Both the position numbers and the translations under genes were made by a program. Under the pieces are notes generated by a model. It did not search any database and was not told the origin of the DNA. It worked only from the letters and a program-made list of their open reading frames with translations. Shown piece by piece: positions 14,804-21,291 of a stretch of 21,291 nucleotides of DNA. Within the stretch, counting starts at the first letter, position 1. Each line of letters begins with the position of its first letter. Source of the DNA: Dolichospermum compactum NIES-806 (lineage in GTDB: Bacteria > Cyanobacteriota > Cyanobacteriia > Cyanobacteriales > Nostocaceae); contig NZ_AP018316.1 in assembly GCF_002368115.1 (NCBI RefSeq), forward strand, positions 1,839,387 to 1,860,677, written 5' to 3'.

Positions 14804-15015
14804 GATGGATCTTCCCTTTTGAAGTATGAATGCCGTTAAAGTAGGGCTGATTGTTTTCACTCTACAACCTCAAGGTGTTTGCTTGTGGTTTTGTTAAGTT
14901 ATTTGTCAAATTGGTGGGTTTTCATGGGTAATGAGTTGTTAATCTTCTCTGTGACTTCTTGACAAAGTACCCATAATAGAGTAATTTCATTCCCAAATAC
15001 TCCTGGCAAAATGTA

Positions 15016-15600
15016 CTATGTCTTACTTAATACAAAAACACTACCTTCGTTCCCCCTACCTATACGGAGATCATTATCTATATAAGTAATATCTAGCCAA
15101 CCTTGTTGTTGTTCACTTTGAATGGGAAAATCAAAAGCGGTAAATTTTTTGCCTAATTCAATTTGTTGGATGAAGTTTCCCGGTGTTGTATACCCAATTA
15201 GGCTTTGTAAACCAATTATAGAACGCTGGAATTTTACTTGCACACGCTGTTGGGATACTGGTTCAAATTTAGCAGCAACGCTGACTAATCCTGTGAACAA
15301 AGAAATGCCATAAATCTCAGCTATGTTATAAACACTGTTGGTTTCTACCCGAATACATTGGTAAATTTGACCAAGTTTACAAAAGGGTAAACGATCTATG
15401 TTTAATAAGGCTTTGCTTGTGGTGTATAGTAGTCGCCAGTCACCTTCTAGTAAATTACTAGCTGCTAGTGGTCGTGGTGTGGGATTGAAGTTTTCTAAGT
15501 TGGCGATCGCTGCTAAAATAGCTTGTTGTTGTGGCTGACTTGCTAATAAACCGCGATTAGTGCCAACAATTAGCTCAATAAGAGTTGATTTGCCTATCAT
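15016..15600 (-). CDS. PAP/fibrillin (plastid-lipid-associated) family protein
   Basis: Members of this family bind lipids or associate with thylakoid membranes and plastoglobule-like bodies in plants and cyanobacteria. The 194-residue protein begins MIGKSTLIELIVGTNRGLLAS and has the family's GDWRLLYTTSKALL (about 53-66), the GQIYQCI segment, KFEPVSQQRVQVKFQRS, and the conserved C-terminal DITYIDNDLRIGRGNEGSVFVL. The frame is open to a TTG at 15615; the ATG at 15600 is preferred. It lies upstream of psaE on the same strand with about 210 bases between them, and diverges from the DUF3134-like gene. The exact lipid ligand is unknown. Confidence 0.9.
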   Translation of the reverse strand: MIGKSTLIELIVGTNRGLLASQPQQQAILAAIANLENFNPTPRPLAASNLLEGDWRLLYTTSKALLNIDRLPFCKLGQIYQCIRVETNSVYNIAEIYGISLFTGLVSVAAKFEPVSQQRVQVKFQRSIIGLQSLIGYTTPGNFIQQIELGKKFTAFDFPIQSEQQQGWLDITYIDNDLRIGRGNEGSVFVLSKT

Positions 15601-15838
15601 TACCCAATGCCTCAAGAGTTTACATGATGAAATAGCATTAATAAAATATTAATGTTCTTTGTCTATAACCACACAATTCACGAATAATGCCTTTTTTACT
15701 ACCGTTCGCTCATTAAATGAAAATTTTCTTTGATTCGGATTCAGCAATTAAAGACTTGTATGAAGGAATAAATTAACTCGTATCAAATGATAGACTCTTA
15801 TTGTCTAGTTATATGAACCCCCGTGTGTGATTGTTAAT

Positions 15839-16078
15839 ATGTTAGATTCTCCCCTCCGTGAAGCCCCCCGAAACCAGCGAGCATCGGTTATTCCCTTAAA
15901 ACAAGAGTCCTCTATGTTGGACTGGTTGCGACTGAGTGGCAGATTGATAGCCCGTGATATCCATGACACCGACTCGCGGGAAGATGTAGAAGTAATATCC
16001 GATTTTCTGGGCGCAGACGACGGAATTGGCGATATTGATTATGATGATGACGATGATGCACCTGTTGATGATGACTAG
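15839..16078 (+). CDS. DUF3134-like acidic cyanobacterial protein
   Basis: This small protein of unknown function is found mainly in cyanobacteria. The 79 residues begin MLDSPLREAPR, include the conserved VIPLKQESSMLDWLRLSGRL (17-36) and end in a very acidic tail with a run of seven aspartates (residues 67-73: YDDDDDD region) and a final DDD. No signal peptide or membrane segment is seen. A GTG at 15827 would add four residues; the ATG at 15839 gives the usual start. It lies 195 bases before mraY on the same strand. The family name is from memory of its conserved segment; no function can be given. Confidence 0.82.
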   Translation: MLDSPLREAPRNQRASVIPLKQESSMLDWLRLSGRLIARDIHDTDSREDVEVISDFLGADDGIGDIDYDDDDDAPVDDD

Positions 16079-16093
16079 CACCGCAGGGCGGAA

Positions 16094-16121
16094 GTCAAAA
16101 GTCAAAAATCAAACGTCAAAA
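16094..16121. repeat. Heptamer tandem repeat (GTCAAAA)
   Basis: Four units of 7 bp: GTCAAAA, GTCAAAA, ATCAAAC, GTCAAAA. Short tandemly repeated heptamers of this type are characteristic of heterocystous cyanobacteria. It follows the stop of the DUF3134-like gene. Confidence 0.75.
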
Positions 16122-16273
16122 GTAATATTAACAAAGCTTTTTGGCGATTGAGAATGGTTAGTTTATTGACGTGGTGCTGTACTAGTTCCCAAAATACTGC
16201 GAACTATCAGCTAAAAACAGTCTCTTGTTTTATTTAGGTTTTTTTAAAGTGTGGAGTGAAGGGAATTTTTTTT

Positions 16274-17374
16274 GTGGACGCTAAATTATCTCCTAACCAA
16301 AGTTTGAATTTTTCGGGAATTGGCTTGGCTTCCTTGCTGGCCTTGTTACTGAGTGCAACAGCCTTGATTTTCGATAGCATGGGGCATAGAACCCCTTGGT
16401 ATCCGATTTCCCTCACCCTACCTTTTTTATTGACTGCTGTGGGTGTGACAATTCTAGGAAAGTGGGTGATTCCTCTGTTACAAAGGCTGAAAACAGGGCA
16501 GATTATCCGGGAAGATGGACCCCAGGCACATCTCAAAAAGGCAGGAACACCAACTATGGGAGGTATATTTTTTATCCCTGGAGCGGTGGTAATTGCTTGT
16601 ATATTGGCGGATTTTTCTGAAAATGTGCTGGCGGTTTCGGCTTTGACTCTCAGCTACGGTTTCATTGGTTGGATAGACGACTGGCAAATTTTGCGTCGCA
16701 AGTCTAATAAGGGAATTTCTCCGAAGATGAAGTTAGCTTTGCAAGTTATCTTTGGGACTGTATTTTGTGTCTGGTTGATGTTTAAAGGTGACTTTAGTAT
16801 AACTAATATCCATTTACCTTGGGTGGGTTTATCCTTACCTTTGGGACTGTTGTTCTGGCCTGTAGCCGGGTTTGTCCTGGTTGCAGAGAGCAATGCTACT
16901 AATTTAACAGATGGGATTGATGGTTTGGCAGCGGGAACAGTGGCGATCGCTATTTTCGCATTAGGTGTGATTATTGCCCCCACTTCTCCCGACTTAATGG
17001 TTTTCTGTGCTGCTGTCAGTGGTAGTTGCTTAGGCTTTTTAGCCTACAATCGCAACCCCGCAAGTGTTTTCATGGGTGATACCGGTTCTTTAGCCCTGGG
17101 TGGCGCTTTAGCTGCGGTGGCACTGGTAACAAATACTTTAGTAGCGCTATTTATCCTGAGTGGTATCTTCTTTGTGGAAACCCTCTCTGTCATGGCACAA
17201 GTCAGTTATTATAAAGCGACAAAGGGACCAGATGGCAAAGGTAAGCGGTTATTTAAAATGGCACCCTTACATCATCATTTAGAATTAACTGGTTGGTCAG
17301 AATTGCAAGTAGTGGCTGTATTTTACATTATCGCTGCTTTTCTAGCTTCCGTTTGTATTATTTCCATAAAATAA
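16274..17374 (+). CDS. mraY: Phospho-N-acetylmuramoyl-pentapeptide transferase (MraY)
   Basis: MraY makes lipid I by moving phospho-MurNAc-pentapeptide from UDP onto undecaprenyl phosphate at the inner membrane, the first membrane step of peptidoglycan synthesis. The protein (366 residues) is polytopic and carries the family motifs: EDGPQAHLKKAGTPTMGG, GWIDDW with Asp135-Asp136, NATNLTDGIDGLAAG (about 207-221), NPASVFMGDTGSLALGG (about 262-278) and PLHHHLELTG with His333-335. The GTG at 16274 (V/MDAKLSPNQ) has AAGGGAA eight bases upstream and gives a normal start; another GTG at 16256 would add six residues. A clear intrinsic terminator follows, and no other cell-wall genes are adjacent. Confidence 0.95.
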   Translation: MDAKLSPNQSLNFSGIGLASLLALLLSATALIFDSMGHRTPWYPISLTLPFLLTAVGVTILGKWVIPLLQRLKTGQIIREDGPQAHLKKAGTPTMGGIFFIPGAVVIACILADFSENVLAVSALTLSYGFIGWIDDWQILRRKSNKGISPKMKLALQVIFGTVFCVWLMFKGDFSITNIHLPWVGLSLPLGLLFWPVAGFVLVAESNATNLTDGIDGLAAGTVAIAIFALGVIIAPTSPDLMVFCAAVSGSCLGFLAYNRNPASVFMGDTGSLALGGALAAVALVTNTLVALFILSGIFFVETLSVMAQVSYYKATKGPDGKGKRLFKMAPLHHHLELTGWSELQVVAVFYIIAAFLASVCIISIK

Positions 17375-17417
17375 TCAGTTTTGTTTTAATCATCAGATTT
17401 TTCACAAATAAAAATTC

Positions 17418-17450
17418 ACAACCTCCAAATTTGGGGGTTGTTTTTGTTTT
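17418..17450 (+). terminator. Intrinsic terminator after mraY
   Basis: ACAACCTCCAAA (17418-17429) pairs with TTTGGGGGTTGT (17430-17441), with one T-G wobble, and is followed at once by TTTTGTTTT. It lies 44 bases past the mraY stop and is the best terminator in the window. Confidence 0.9.
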
Positions 17451-17459
17451 GAGATTGGG

Positions 17460-17488
17460 GGGTAGAAACAGTTTGATAATTTCTACCC
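17460..17488. repeat. 9-bp hairpin before the TnpB relic
   Basis: GGGTAGAAA (17460-17468) pairs perfectly with TTTCTACCC (17480-17488) over an 11-base loop. It sits between the mraY terminator and the start of TnpB homology. It may be an element-end hairpin or a chance repeat. Confidence 0.45.
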
Positions 17489-17504
17489 ATAACTATCCAT
17501 TATT

Positions 17505-17941
17505 GACTTGCATAAAAAGTTAGTTGCTGAGCTAAAATCTGAGCATATTTGGTATTACGAAGTTAATAAAAATATCCCTCAGAAGGCGTTAGCTGATTTA
17601 CGCCAGGCTTGGGATAGGTGTTTCAAAAAAACATCAAAACAACCACGATTCAAGAAAAAAGGACAACACGATTCTTTCTATTTAGAATCAGGAACTAAGG
17701 CGAAACCAGCGATTAAAAATGATGGTAAAAGAATTAAATTACCGTCAATTGGCTGGGTACGTTTAGCAGAACCTTTACCGATTACAGTAACTCATAATTG
17801 CGTGATTTCTAGACAGGCTGATAAATGGTTTATTTCTGTGTTTATATTTGTCCTGATTGTGGCTATAAAGCTGACAGGGACTTAAATGCAGCGCGTAATA
17901 TTGACCGATGGTTTGTGGATATTTTTATCCCTGTAGCGTAG
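17505..17941 (+). pseudogene. TnpB (IS200/IS605-type) relic with large internal deletion
   Basis: The sequence is the remains of an RNA-guided TnpB nuclease gene. The first part (about 17505-17840) matches a TnpB N-terminal section: KNIPQKALADLRQAWDRCFK, QPRFKKKGQHDSFYL, and ADKWFISV. It has no good ATG and lacks the first few dozen residues. At about 17840 the reading shifts frame directly into the C-terminal zinc-ribbon end, YICPDCGYKADRDLNAARNI (from 17843), stopping at 17939-17941. The whole RuvC-like catalytic middle, normally well over 150 residues, is gone, so no active protein can be made. No tnpA transposase is present. The overlapping in-frame stop at 17883-17885 ends the first frame. 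Confidence 0.85.
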
Positions 17942-18060
17942 CGGTTCCTTTTAGGAACTACGGTCAGAAACGGTAAGTTCTACCGAGATTGCCTGTGGAG
18001 CGGAAAAACCTCTTAGAAGCCATTCTAAGACCGTGATGAAGCAGGAAATAAACACTAAGA
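17930..18060 (+). ncRNA. Possible guide-RNA (omega/reRNA-like) remnant at the TnpB 3' end
   Basis: In IS200/IS605 elements the TnpB guide RNA overlaps the end of tnpB and runs to the right end. Here that position holds three successive perfect hairpins: GTTCCT/AGGAAC (17944-17958), CGGTA/TACCG (17971-17985) and TCTTAGAA/TTCTAAGA (18011-18030). The first two could also pair alternatively through GAACT/AGTTC. The fold looks intact although the protein gene is deleted. No start or end of a transcript can be shown, and the exact right end of the element is not defined. Confidence 0.4.
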
Positions 18061-18433
18061 TTATCGCTGTCCAGATGTGTCTAGACTTTGGTAATTTTGG
18101 GTAAGTTTTATAGAACGGTTCTGTCCAGGACGTAAATTACCCCAATTCCCAATAGACATCTCCGAAAATTAAATATGCGTGACATGAAACCCCTGTAGAG
18201 ACGTTCCATGGAACGTCTCTACAATCTTTACCGGAGAACGTCTAATACTCAAATTGTAATTTACACCCTTGAGGAGTTGAGCAAATTCAGGGGATTATTG
18301 AATATTTTGCCAGATAGAAACAAAATATTTGTTACTTACGTCTAATCACTAAGCTGCTGTAACAAGCAATGTTACGGTTGAAGTTTACACGGCGGTAGGT
18401 TGGGTGTAAAGTTACCAGGGAATCTAAATCAAC
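18061..18433. other. Non-coding region between the TnpB relic and the protease gene
   Basis: About 370 bases without a gene. It holds a 30-bp perfect palindrome (18194-18223), then AT-rich sequence and, near 18393, one GTAGGTTGGGT phrase of the repeat family seen elsewhere. The protease promoter should be in the last 150 bases, but none was clear. AGGGAA (about 18417-18422) is a weak ribosome binding site for 18434. Confidence 0.5.
18194..18223. repeat. 30-bp perfect palindrome
   Basis: The half-site TGTAGAGACGTTCCA is followed immediately by its exact reverse complement, so both strands read the same over 30 bases. GTAGAGACG...CGTCTCTAC palindromes are widespread between cyanobacterial genes. 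A partial echo (GAGAACGTCT) lies at 18234-18243. Confidence 0.85.
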
Positions 18434-19513
18434 ATGAAGCATCTATCGTACCGATATGGTATTTTGACGCTTTTTTCTATATGTATCCTCATGGGTATAA
18501 CTAGAAATAATAGCGTCTTCGCATTAACGGTTGAGGAAGAAGCAAATCGAGTTTGTACTCAAGGGAGTGCTGCCGTTATCACAGTTAAAACTGGTAATGG
18601 ACATGGTAGCGGTTTTTTGGTCAGTCAGGATGGCTTAATTATTACCAACGCTCATGTTGTAGATGGTAGTCCTAGCGTTGTTACTGTCGTGTTTCGGGAT
18701 GGCAAACAAGTACCCGCCGATGTGATAGGTTTTGCTAGGGGTGGAGTGGATTTAGCAGCATTAAAAATCCAAAACCGCAGGAACTTACCATACCTAAGTT
18801 TAGCTCGTCCTGGAACAGCAAAGGTAGGTTATCGAGCATTTGCGATTGGTAGTCCTCTTGATGCTGATAACCGTGATACCTGCACCCAAGGTAATATTAG
18901 CCGGATTCGTCCCGACGGAACTATTCAACATACCGCATTTTTAAATCCTGGAAACTCTGGCGGACCCTTATTAAACAGCCAAGGGGGAGTTATTGGTGTT
19001 AATACCAGCGTAGCTTTAGCTCCCATTATTGTTAATGGTATACCAATGGGTGGTGTACCTGGTGGAACTGGAATTAACCTTTCTCAACCAGGAGAGAAAG
19101 TCAAATCTTTTCTAGCAGATATCAAACAACAAAAAGTTTCTCCTATCTCGACCATCCCTACATCAAAAGAACCATCTATAGAAACTATTTCCCTTAATGG
19201 TCAAGTAATTAATGGTAGTTTAAATGGCAGTCCTAATGGTTATATATTTTCAGGTAAAGCAGGTCAAACAGTTGTAATTGAAATGGATAGTCAGAAGATT
19301 AATCCATTCTTAACCTTATCTCAAGTTATCGAATCTGATGCTGGGAAGGAGATTGAAAAAATTGCTGAAAATGACGACAAAGGAGCAGGTAATTTTAATG
19401 CTAGGATTGTCGCTACTTTACCAGCAGATGGAATTTATTTAATAGTTGCCAATTCTTCCGAAAGGGGGGAAACTGGTAATTATAGTTTACGCGCTATTTC
19501 TAAATATGAGTAG
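18434..19513 (+). CDS. Secreted trypsin-like serine protease with C-terminal PPC domain
   Basis: This is an exported protease of the HtrA/trypsin-2 type, 359 residues. A signal peptide (about 1-30, ending SVFA) precedes the catalytic domain with His74 (TNAHVV), Asp106 (GGVDLAALK) and Ser175 (NPGNSGGPL), so the triad is complete. Cys41 and Cys150 could form a disulfide outside the cytoplasm. There is no PDZ domain; instead residues about 250-356 resemble a prepeptidase C-terminal (PPC) beta-sandwich (GQVINGSLNGSP... ADGIYLIVAN...TGNYSLR), as found on secreted proteases. It is followed by a COP23-family gene and another trypsin-like gene, suggesting a secreted-protein cluster. Its stop codon TAG is part of a repeat that begins at 19510. 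Confidence 0.92.
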   Translation: MKHLSYRYGILTLFSICILMGITRNNSVFALTVEEEANRVCTQGSAAVITVKTGNGHGSGFLVSQDGLIITNAHVVDGSPSVVTVVFRDGKQVPADVIGFARGGVDLAALKIQNRRNLPYLSLARPGTAKVGYRAFAIGSPLDADNRDTCTQGNISRIRPDGTIQHTAFLNPGNSGGPLLNSQGGVIGVNTSVALAPIIVNGIPMGGVPGGTGINLSQPGEKVKSFLADIKQQKVSPISTIPTSKEPSIETISLNGQVINGSLNGSPNGYIFSGKAGQTVVIEMDSQKINPFLTLSQVIESDAGKEIEKIAENDDKGAGNFNARIVATLPADGIYLIVANSSERGETGNYSLRAISKYE

Positions 19514-19722
19514 GTTGGGTTGAAGAATGAAACCCAACATTCTTAAACAACAACGTTCTAACTGTGTTGGGTTTCGCTGTTGCTCACTGGATTTTCTTGT
19601 TTCCCCCCTTGATAAGGGGAGACTAAGGGGGGTAAAAATGTGATGAAAATTACGGGATACCACTTTGAAAAACAAACACCCTCTAACTGTGTTGGGTTTC
19701 GCTGTTGCTCTACCCAACCTAC
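19510..19722. repeat. Composite AGGTTGGGT-family repeat with 29-bp direct repeats
   Basis: GTAGGTTGGGT (19510-19520) and ACCCAACCTAC (19712-19722) form ends in inverted orientation. Inside, a 29-base stretch beginning TCTAACTGTGTTGGG is exactly repeated at 19557-19585 and 19682-19710. The first bases provide the TAG stop codon of the protease gene. Confidence 0.8.
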
Positions 19723-19767
19723 ATTTTCACAATCAACATTAATTTTTTAACTAAGGACTCAAAAATC

Positions 19768-20337
19768 ATGAAATTACAATCACTTTCCACCTTTTTAGGA
19801 TTAACAACATTGACCTTAACCATGAGCATAAATCCTGGTTTAAGTCAAGATAATGCTTCTGAAAATCAACCCAATCAAGTCACATTTTTCTGTCAAGAAA
19901 TATTTGATCAAGCCAGTGGTGAAAAAGTTCCCGCTACCATTGCTTGGGTTCCTGAACGTCAAGGTCACGTACGGTTTATTGGTTGGAAATCCGAGTATTT
20001 TGCCAAAGGTAGCTGGACTCCCCAAAAACGTTGCCAAGAAGTATCTAAAAAATTCCATAATTTCTATGAAGCAGGTCGTTTAAATCGCTTGACAACGGGT
20101 AAAAACAATGGTTATTCTGTGGTTTGTGCTGTGGCAAGTAATGAACAAACTTGTAATGGTAACAATCAATTATTTACCCTAAAAAATAATAGTAACCCAG
20201 GATTAGTTTTAGAGCAACTTGTGAATATAGCCCAGGGTAAAAGTTCAGAACCACTTTGGCAAAATTCAGGAAATAGAAAGTATTTGAATGTGGGTAAGTA
20301 TTTGCAAAATGCCCCACTTGTGAATATTAAAAAATAG
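19768..20337 (+). CDS. COP23-family secreted protein
   Basis: This resembles the circadian oscillating protein COP23 family of cyanobacteria, whose function is unknown. From the ATG at 19768 (189 residues) there is a signal peptide (about 1-27, ending GLSQ) and a domain with VTFFCQEIFD, the hallmark VPATIAWVPERQGHVRFIGWKS-like stretch around residues 54-75, RCQEVSKKFHNFY and GYSVVCAV. Four cysteines (42, 89, 120, 129) could make two disulfides, which fits an exported protein. The frame is open to 19705, but that extension lies inside a repeat and AAGGAC precedes the 19768 ATG. It lies between two secreted trypsin-like proteases on the same strand. Family assignment is from recalled sequence pattern. 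Confidence 0.88.
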   Translation: MKLQSLSTFLGLTTLTLTMSINPGLSQDNASENQPNQVTFFCQEIFDQASGEKVPATIAWVPERQGHVRFIGWKSEYFAKGSWTPQKRCQEVSKKFHNFYEAGRLNRLTTGKNNGYSVVCAVASNEQTCNGNNQLFTLKNNSNPGLVLEQLVNIAQGKSSEPLWQNSGNRKYLNVGKYLQNAPLVNIKK

Positions 20338-20432
20338 CCATTCTTGACATTGACTGTATTTGAAACAGAACCTCAAACTTCCATTTTCAACCACAGTCTG
20401 GAAACAAGTTCAAAATTCCCATAAATTCCCAT

Positions 20433-20450
20433 AGTCGGTTCTAACCGACT
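20433..20450. repeat. 18-bp palindrome AGTCGGTT/AACCGACT
   Basis: AGTCGGTT (20433-20440) and AACCGACT (20443-20450) form a perfect 8-bp stem with a two-base centre, followed by TTT. It lies about 95 bases beyond the COP23-like stop and could act as a weak terminator, but such GTCGGTTCTAACCGAC phrases are also dispersed repeats. Confidence 0.5.
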
Positions 20451-20463
20451 TTAACTATTAACA

Positions 20464-20538
20464 TACAGCAAATTGTCATCAAACCCGGAACAAGAACCCC
20501 ACCCCCAACCCCCTCCCCGCAAGCGATGAGGGGGCTAA
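20464..20538. repeat. Dispersed repeat element, copy B (inverted relative to copy A)
   Basis: Positions 20464-20516 match the reverse complement of 12168-12220 with one mismatch in 53 bases; 20523-20538 match the reverse complement of 12098-12113. This copy lacks the roughly 50-base interior of copy A. Confidence 0.8.
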
Positions 20539-20605
20539 AATATGGCTAAAATTTGGCTAAAATCCCTTGTTTATCTTGATTTATCGAACAACAAATTCAA
20601 AGAAT

Positions 20606-20633
20606 GGTGCGTTACGCTGTCGCTAACGCACCC
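20606..20633. repeat. GGTGCGTTA/TAACGCACC inverted repeat
   Basis: GGTGCGTTA (20606-20614) and TAACGCACC (20624-20632) form a perfect 9-bp stem over nine bases. It belongs to the same GGTGCGTYA family as the larger inverted repeat at 5643-5707, and lies 30 bases before the second protease start. Confidence 0.7.
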
Positions 20634-20662
20634 TACAAATCATCTACTAATCAACAACTAAC

Positions 20663-21291
20663 ATGAACCGTAACATTGCTATTATTTCCTCCTTATTATT
20701 CCTATCTTTCCCATCATTGACATTAGCAAATGTTTCCCGTTCCTTAGCTAAAACAATTACCCCGGCTACCTGTAATATAAAACCTGATAACCCCGAAAGT
20801 GGAGAATATGATTCACTCCAAAAACTCCAAACCCTTGCTAAACAAATTACAGTCAGAGTCATTGGTGATAATAACGGCGGTTCAGGAACAATATTGGCTA
20901 AAAAGGGCAATTCTTATTTAGTTGTTACCAACTCTCATGTTTTACTGGGAGTTAATAAAGTTCAAATTAAAACACCTGATAATCAAATCTATTCAGCCCA
21001 AATTTTGCCTAATACTAATTTTGCTAAACTAGATTTAGCTGTCTTGCAATTTACATCTAATCAAAATTATTGTCTACCTAAAGAAATTGCTAGTTTCGAT
21101 ATTAATACAGATACACCAGTTATAGCCGCTGGCTATTCTAGCAGCAAAGGAGAAATGTTATTTAGAACTGGAACAGTAAAACAAATAATTTCCCAACCTA
21201 GTTTAAAAGCCGGATATGAAATTGGTTATACCAGCGATATTGAACAGGGAATGAGCGGCGGTCCAATTATTAGTAGTCTAGGGTATCTCCT
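20663..21291 (+). CDS. Secreted trypsin-like serine protease, partial (cut by window edge)
   Basis: An open frame begins at the ATG 20663 and runs to the window edge without a stop (209 full codons). It starts with a signal peptide (MNRNIAIISSLLFLSFPSLTLA, cleavage near residue 22), then a trypsin-like domain with His92 (VTNSHVL), Asp124 (AKLDLAVLQF) and Ser198 (EQGMSGGPI), a complete triad. Two cysteines (37 and 137) are in the exported part. It is only distantly similar to the protease at 18434: the serine motif is GMSGGP rather than GNSGGP. In cyanobacteria such domains often carry extra C-terminal repeats or effector domains, which would lie beyond this window. The start sits just after an inverted repeat. 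Confidence 0.88.
   Translation, partial: MNRNIAIISSLLFLSFPSLTLANVSRSLAKTITPATCNIKPDNPESGEYDSLQKLQTLAKQITVRVIGDNNGGSGTILAKKGNSYLVVTNSHVLLGVNKVQIKTPDNQIYSAQILPNTNFAKLDLAVLQFTSNQNYCLPKEIASFDINTDTPVIAAGYSSSKGEMLFRTGTVKQIISQPSLKAGYEIGYTSDIEQGMSGGPIISSLGYL

Larger units (their letters stand above)
20338..20662. other. Repeat-filled spacer between COP23-like and second protease genes
   Basis: This 325-base spacer has no gene. In order it holds a short hairpin (20433-20450), copy B of a dispersed repeat (20464-20538), three 11-bp tandem units starting GGCTAAAAT (20533-20563), and an inverted repeat (20606-20633). Little unique sequence remains for a promoter, apart from about 20560-20605 and 20634-20662. 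Confidence 0.6.

Noticed and set aside
15896..16105. Minus-strand open frame over the acidic protein gene
   Set aside because: Its Ile-rich translation is just the reverse of Asp codon runs (GAT/GAC read as ATC/GTC) in the DUF3134-like gene.
19705..19767. Longer start for the COP23-like protein
   Set aside because: The extension lies in repeat sequence and would hide the signal peptide; the ATG at 19768 has a ribosome binding site and a direct signal peptide.
20647..20910. Minus-strand open frame near the right end
   Set aside because: It is antisense to the plus-strand protease frame starting at 20663, which has a signal peptide and a complete catalytic triad.

Overview
The window looks like chromosomal DNA of a filamentous, heterocyst-forming-type (Nostocales) cyanobacterium. 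Evidence in the sequence: a photosystem I gene (psaE), cyanobacteria-specific families (a DUF3134-like acidic protein, COP23, PAP/fibrillin), five perfect copies of the HIP1 octamer GCGATCGC (5976, 7320, 12650, 15503, 16943), an AT-rich composition, and many short palindromic or heptameric repeats between genes, as is usual in Nostoc/Anabaena/Dolichospermum relatives. No rRNA, tRNA or CRISPR array was seen.

Region 1 (1-565): a J-domain gene on the minus strand whose 3' part appears to be lost next to a repeat. Region 2 (about 780-8450): a peptide-export locus, all on the plus strand. It holds two small precursors with matching double-glycine leaders (970-1221, 1456-1782), a C39-peptidase ABC transporter (1897-4047), an HlyD-type adaptor (4075-5478), a protein that looks like a degraded NarX/DesK-type histidine kinase with Arg where the phospho-acceptor His should be (5747-6394), a NarL-like response regulator (6792-7469) and a membrane histidine kinase (7542-8450). 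The simplest reading is that the transporter cuts and exports the two peptides through the adaptor and an outer-membrane channel encoded elsewhere, and that the regulator-kinase pair controls the locus. No peptide-modifying enzyme is present.

Region 3 (8572-12023): RNase Z, a PrxQ/BCP-type peroxiredoxin, an orphan HsdR-N-like nuclease-fold protein and an IscS/NifS-type cysteine desulfurase, all plus strand. Region 4 (12263-15600): minus-strand housekeeping genes: a class V alanine/serine-glyoxylate aminotransferase, mutM, psaE and a PAP/fibrillin protein. Region 5 (15839-17450): a DUF3134-like protein and mraY, the latter ending in a clear intrinsic terminator.

Region 6 (17460-18430): a TnpB (IS200/IS605-type) relic with a large internal deletion, followed by an apparently intact run of hairpins where the element's guide RNA would lie, and a 30-bp perfect palindrome. 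Region 7 (18434-21291): a secreted trypsin-like protease with a C-terminal PPC domain, a secreted COP23-family protein, and a second secreted trypsin-like protease cut by the window edge. The spaces between these genes are filled with dispersed repeats, one of which has a 53-bp near-identical partner about 8 kb away in opposite orientation.
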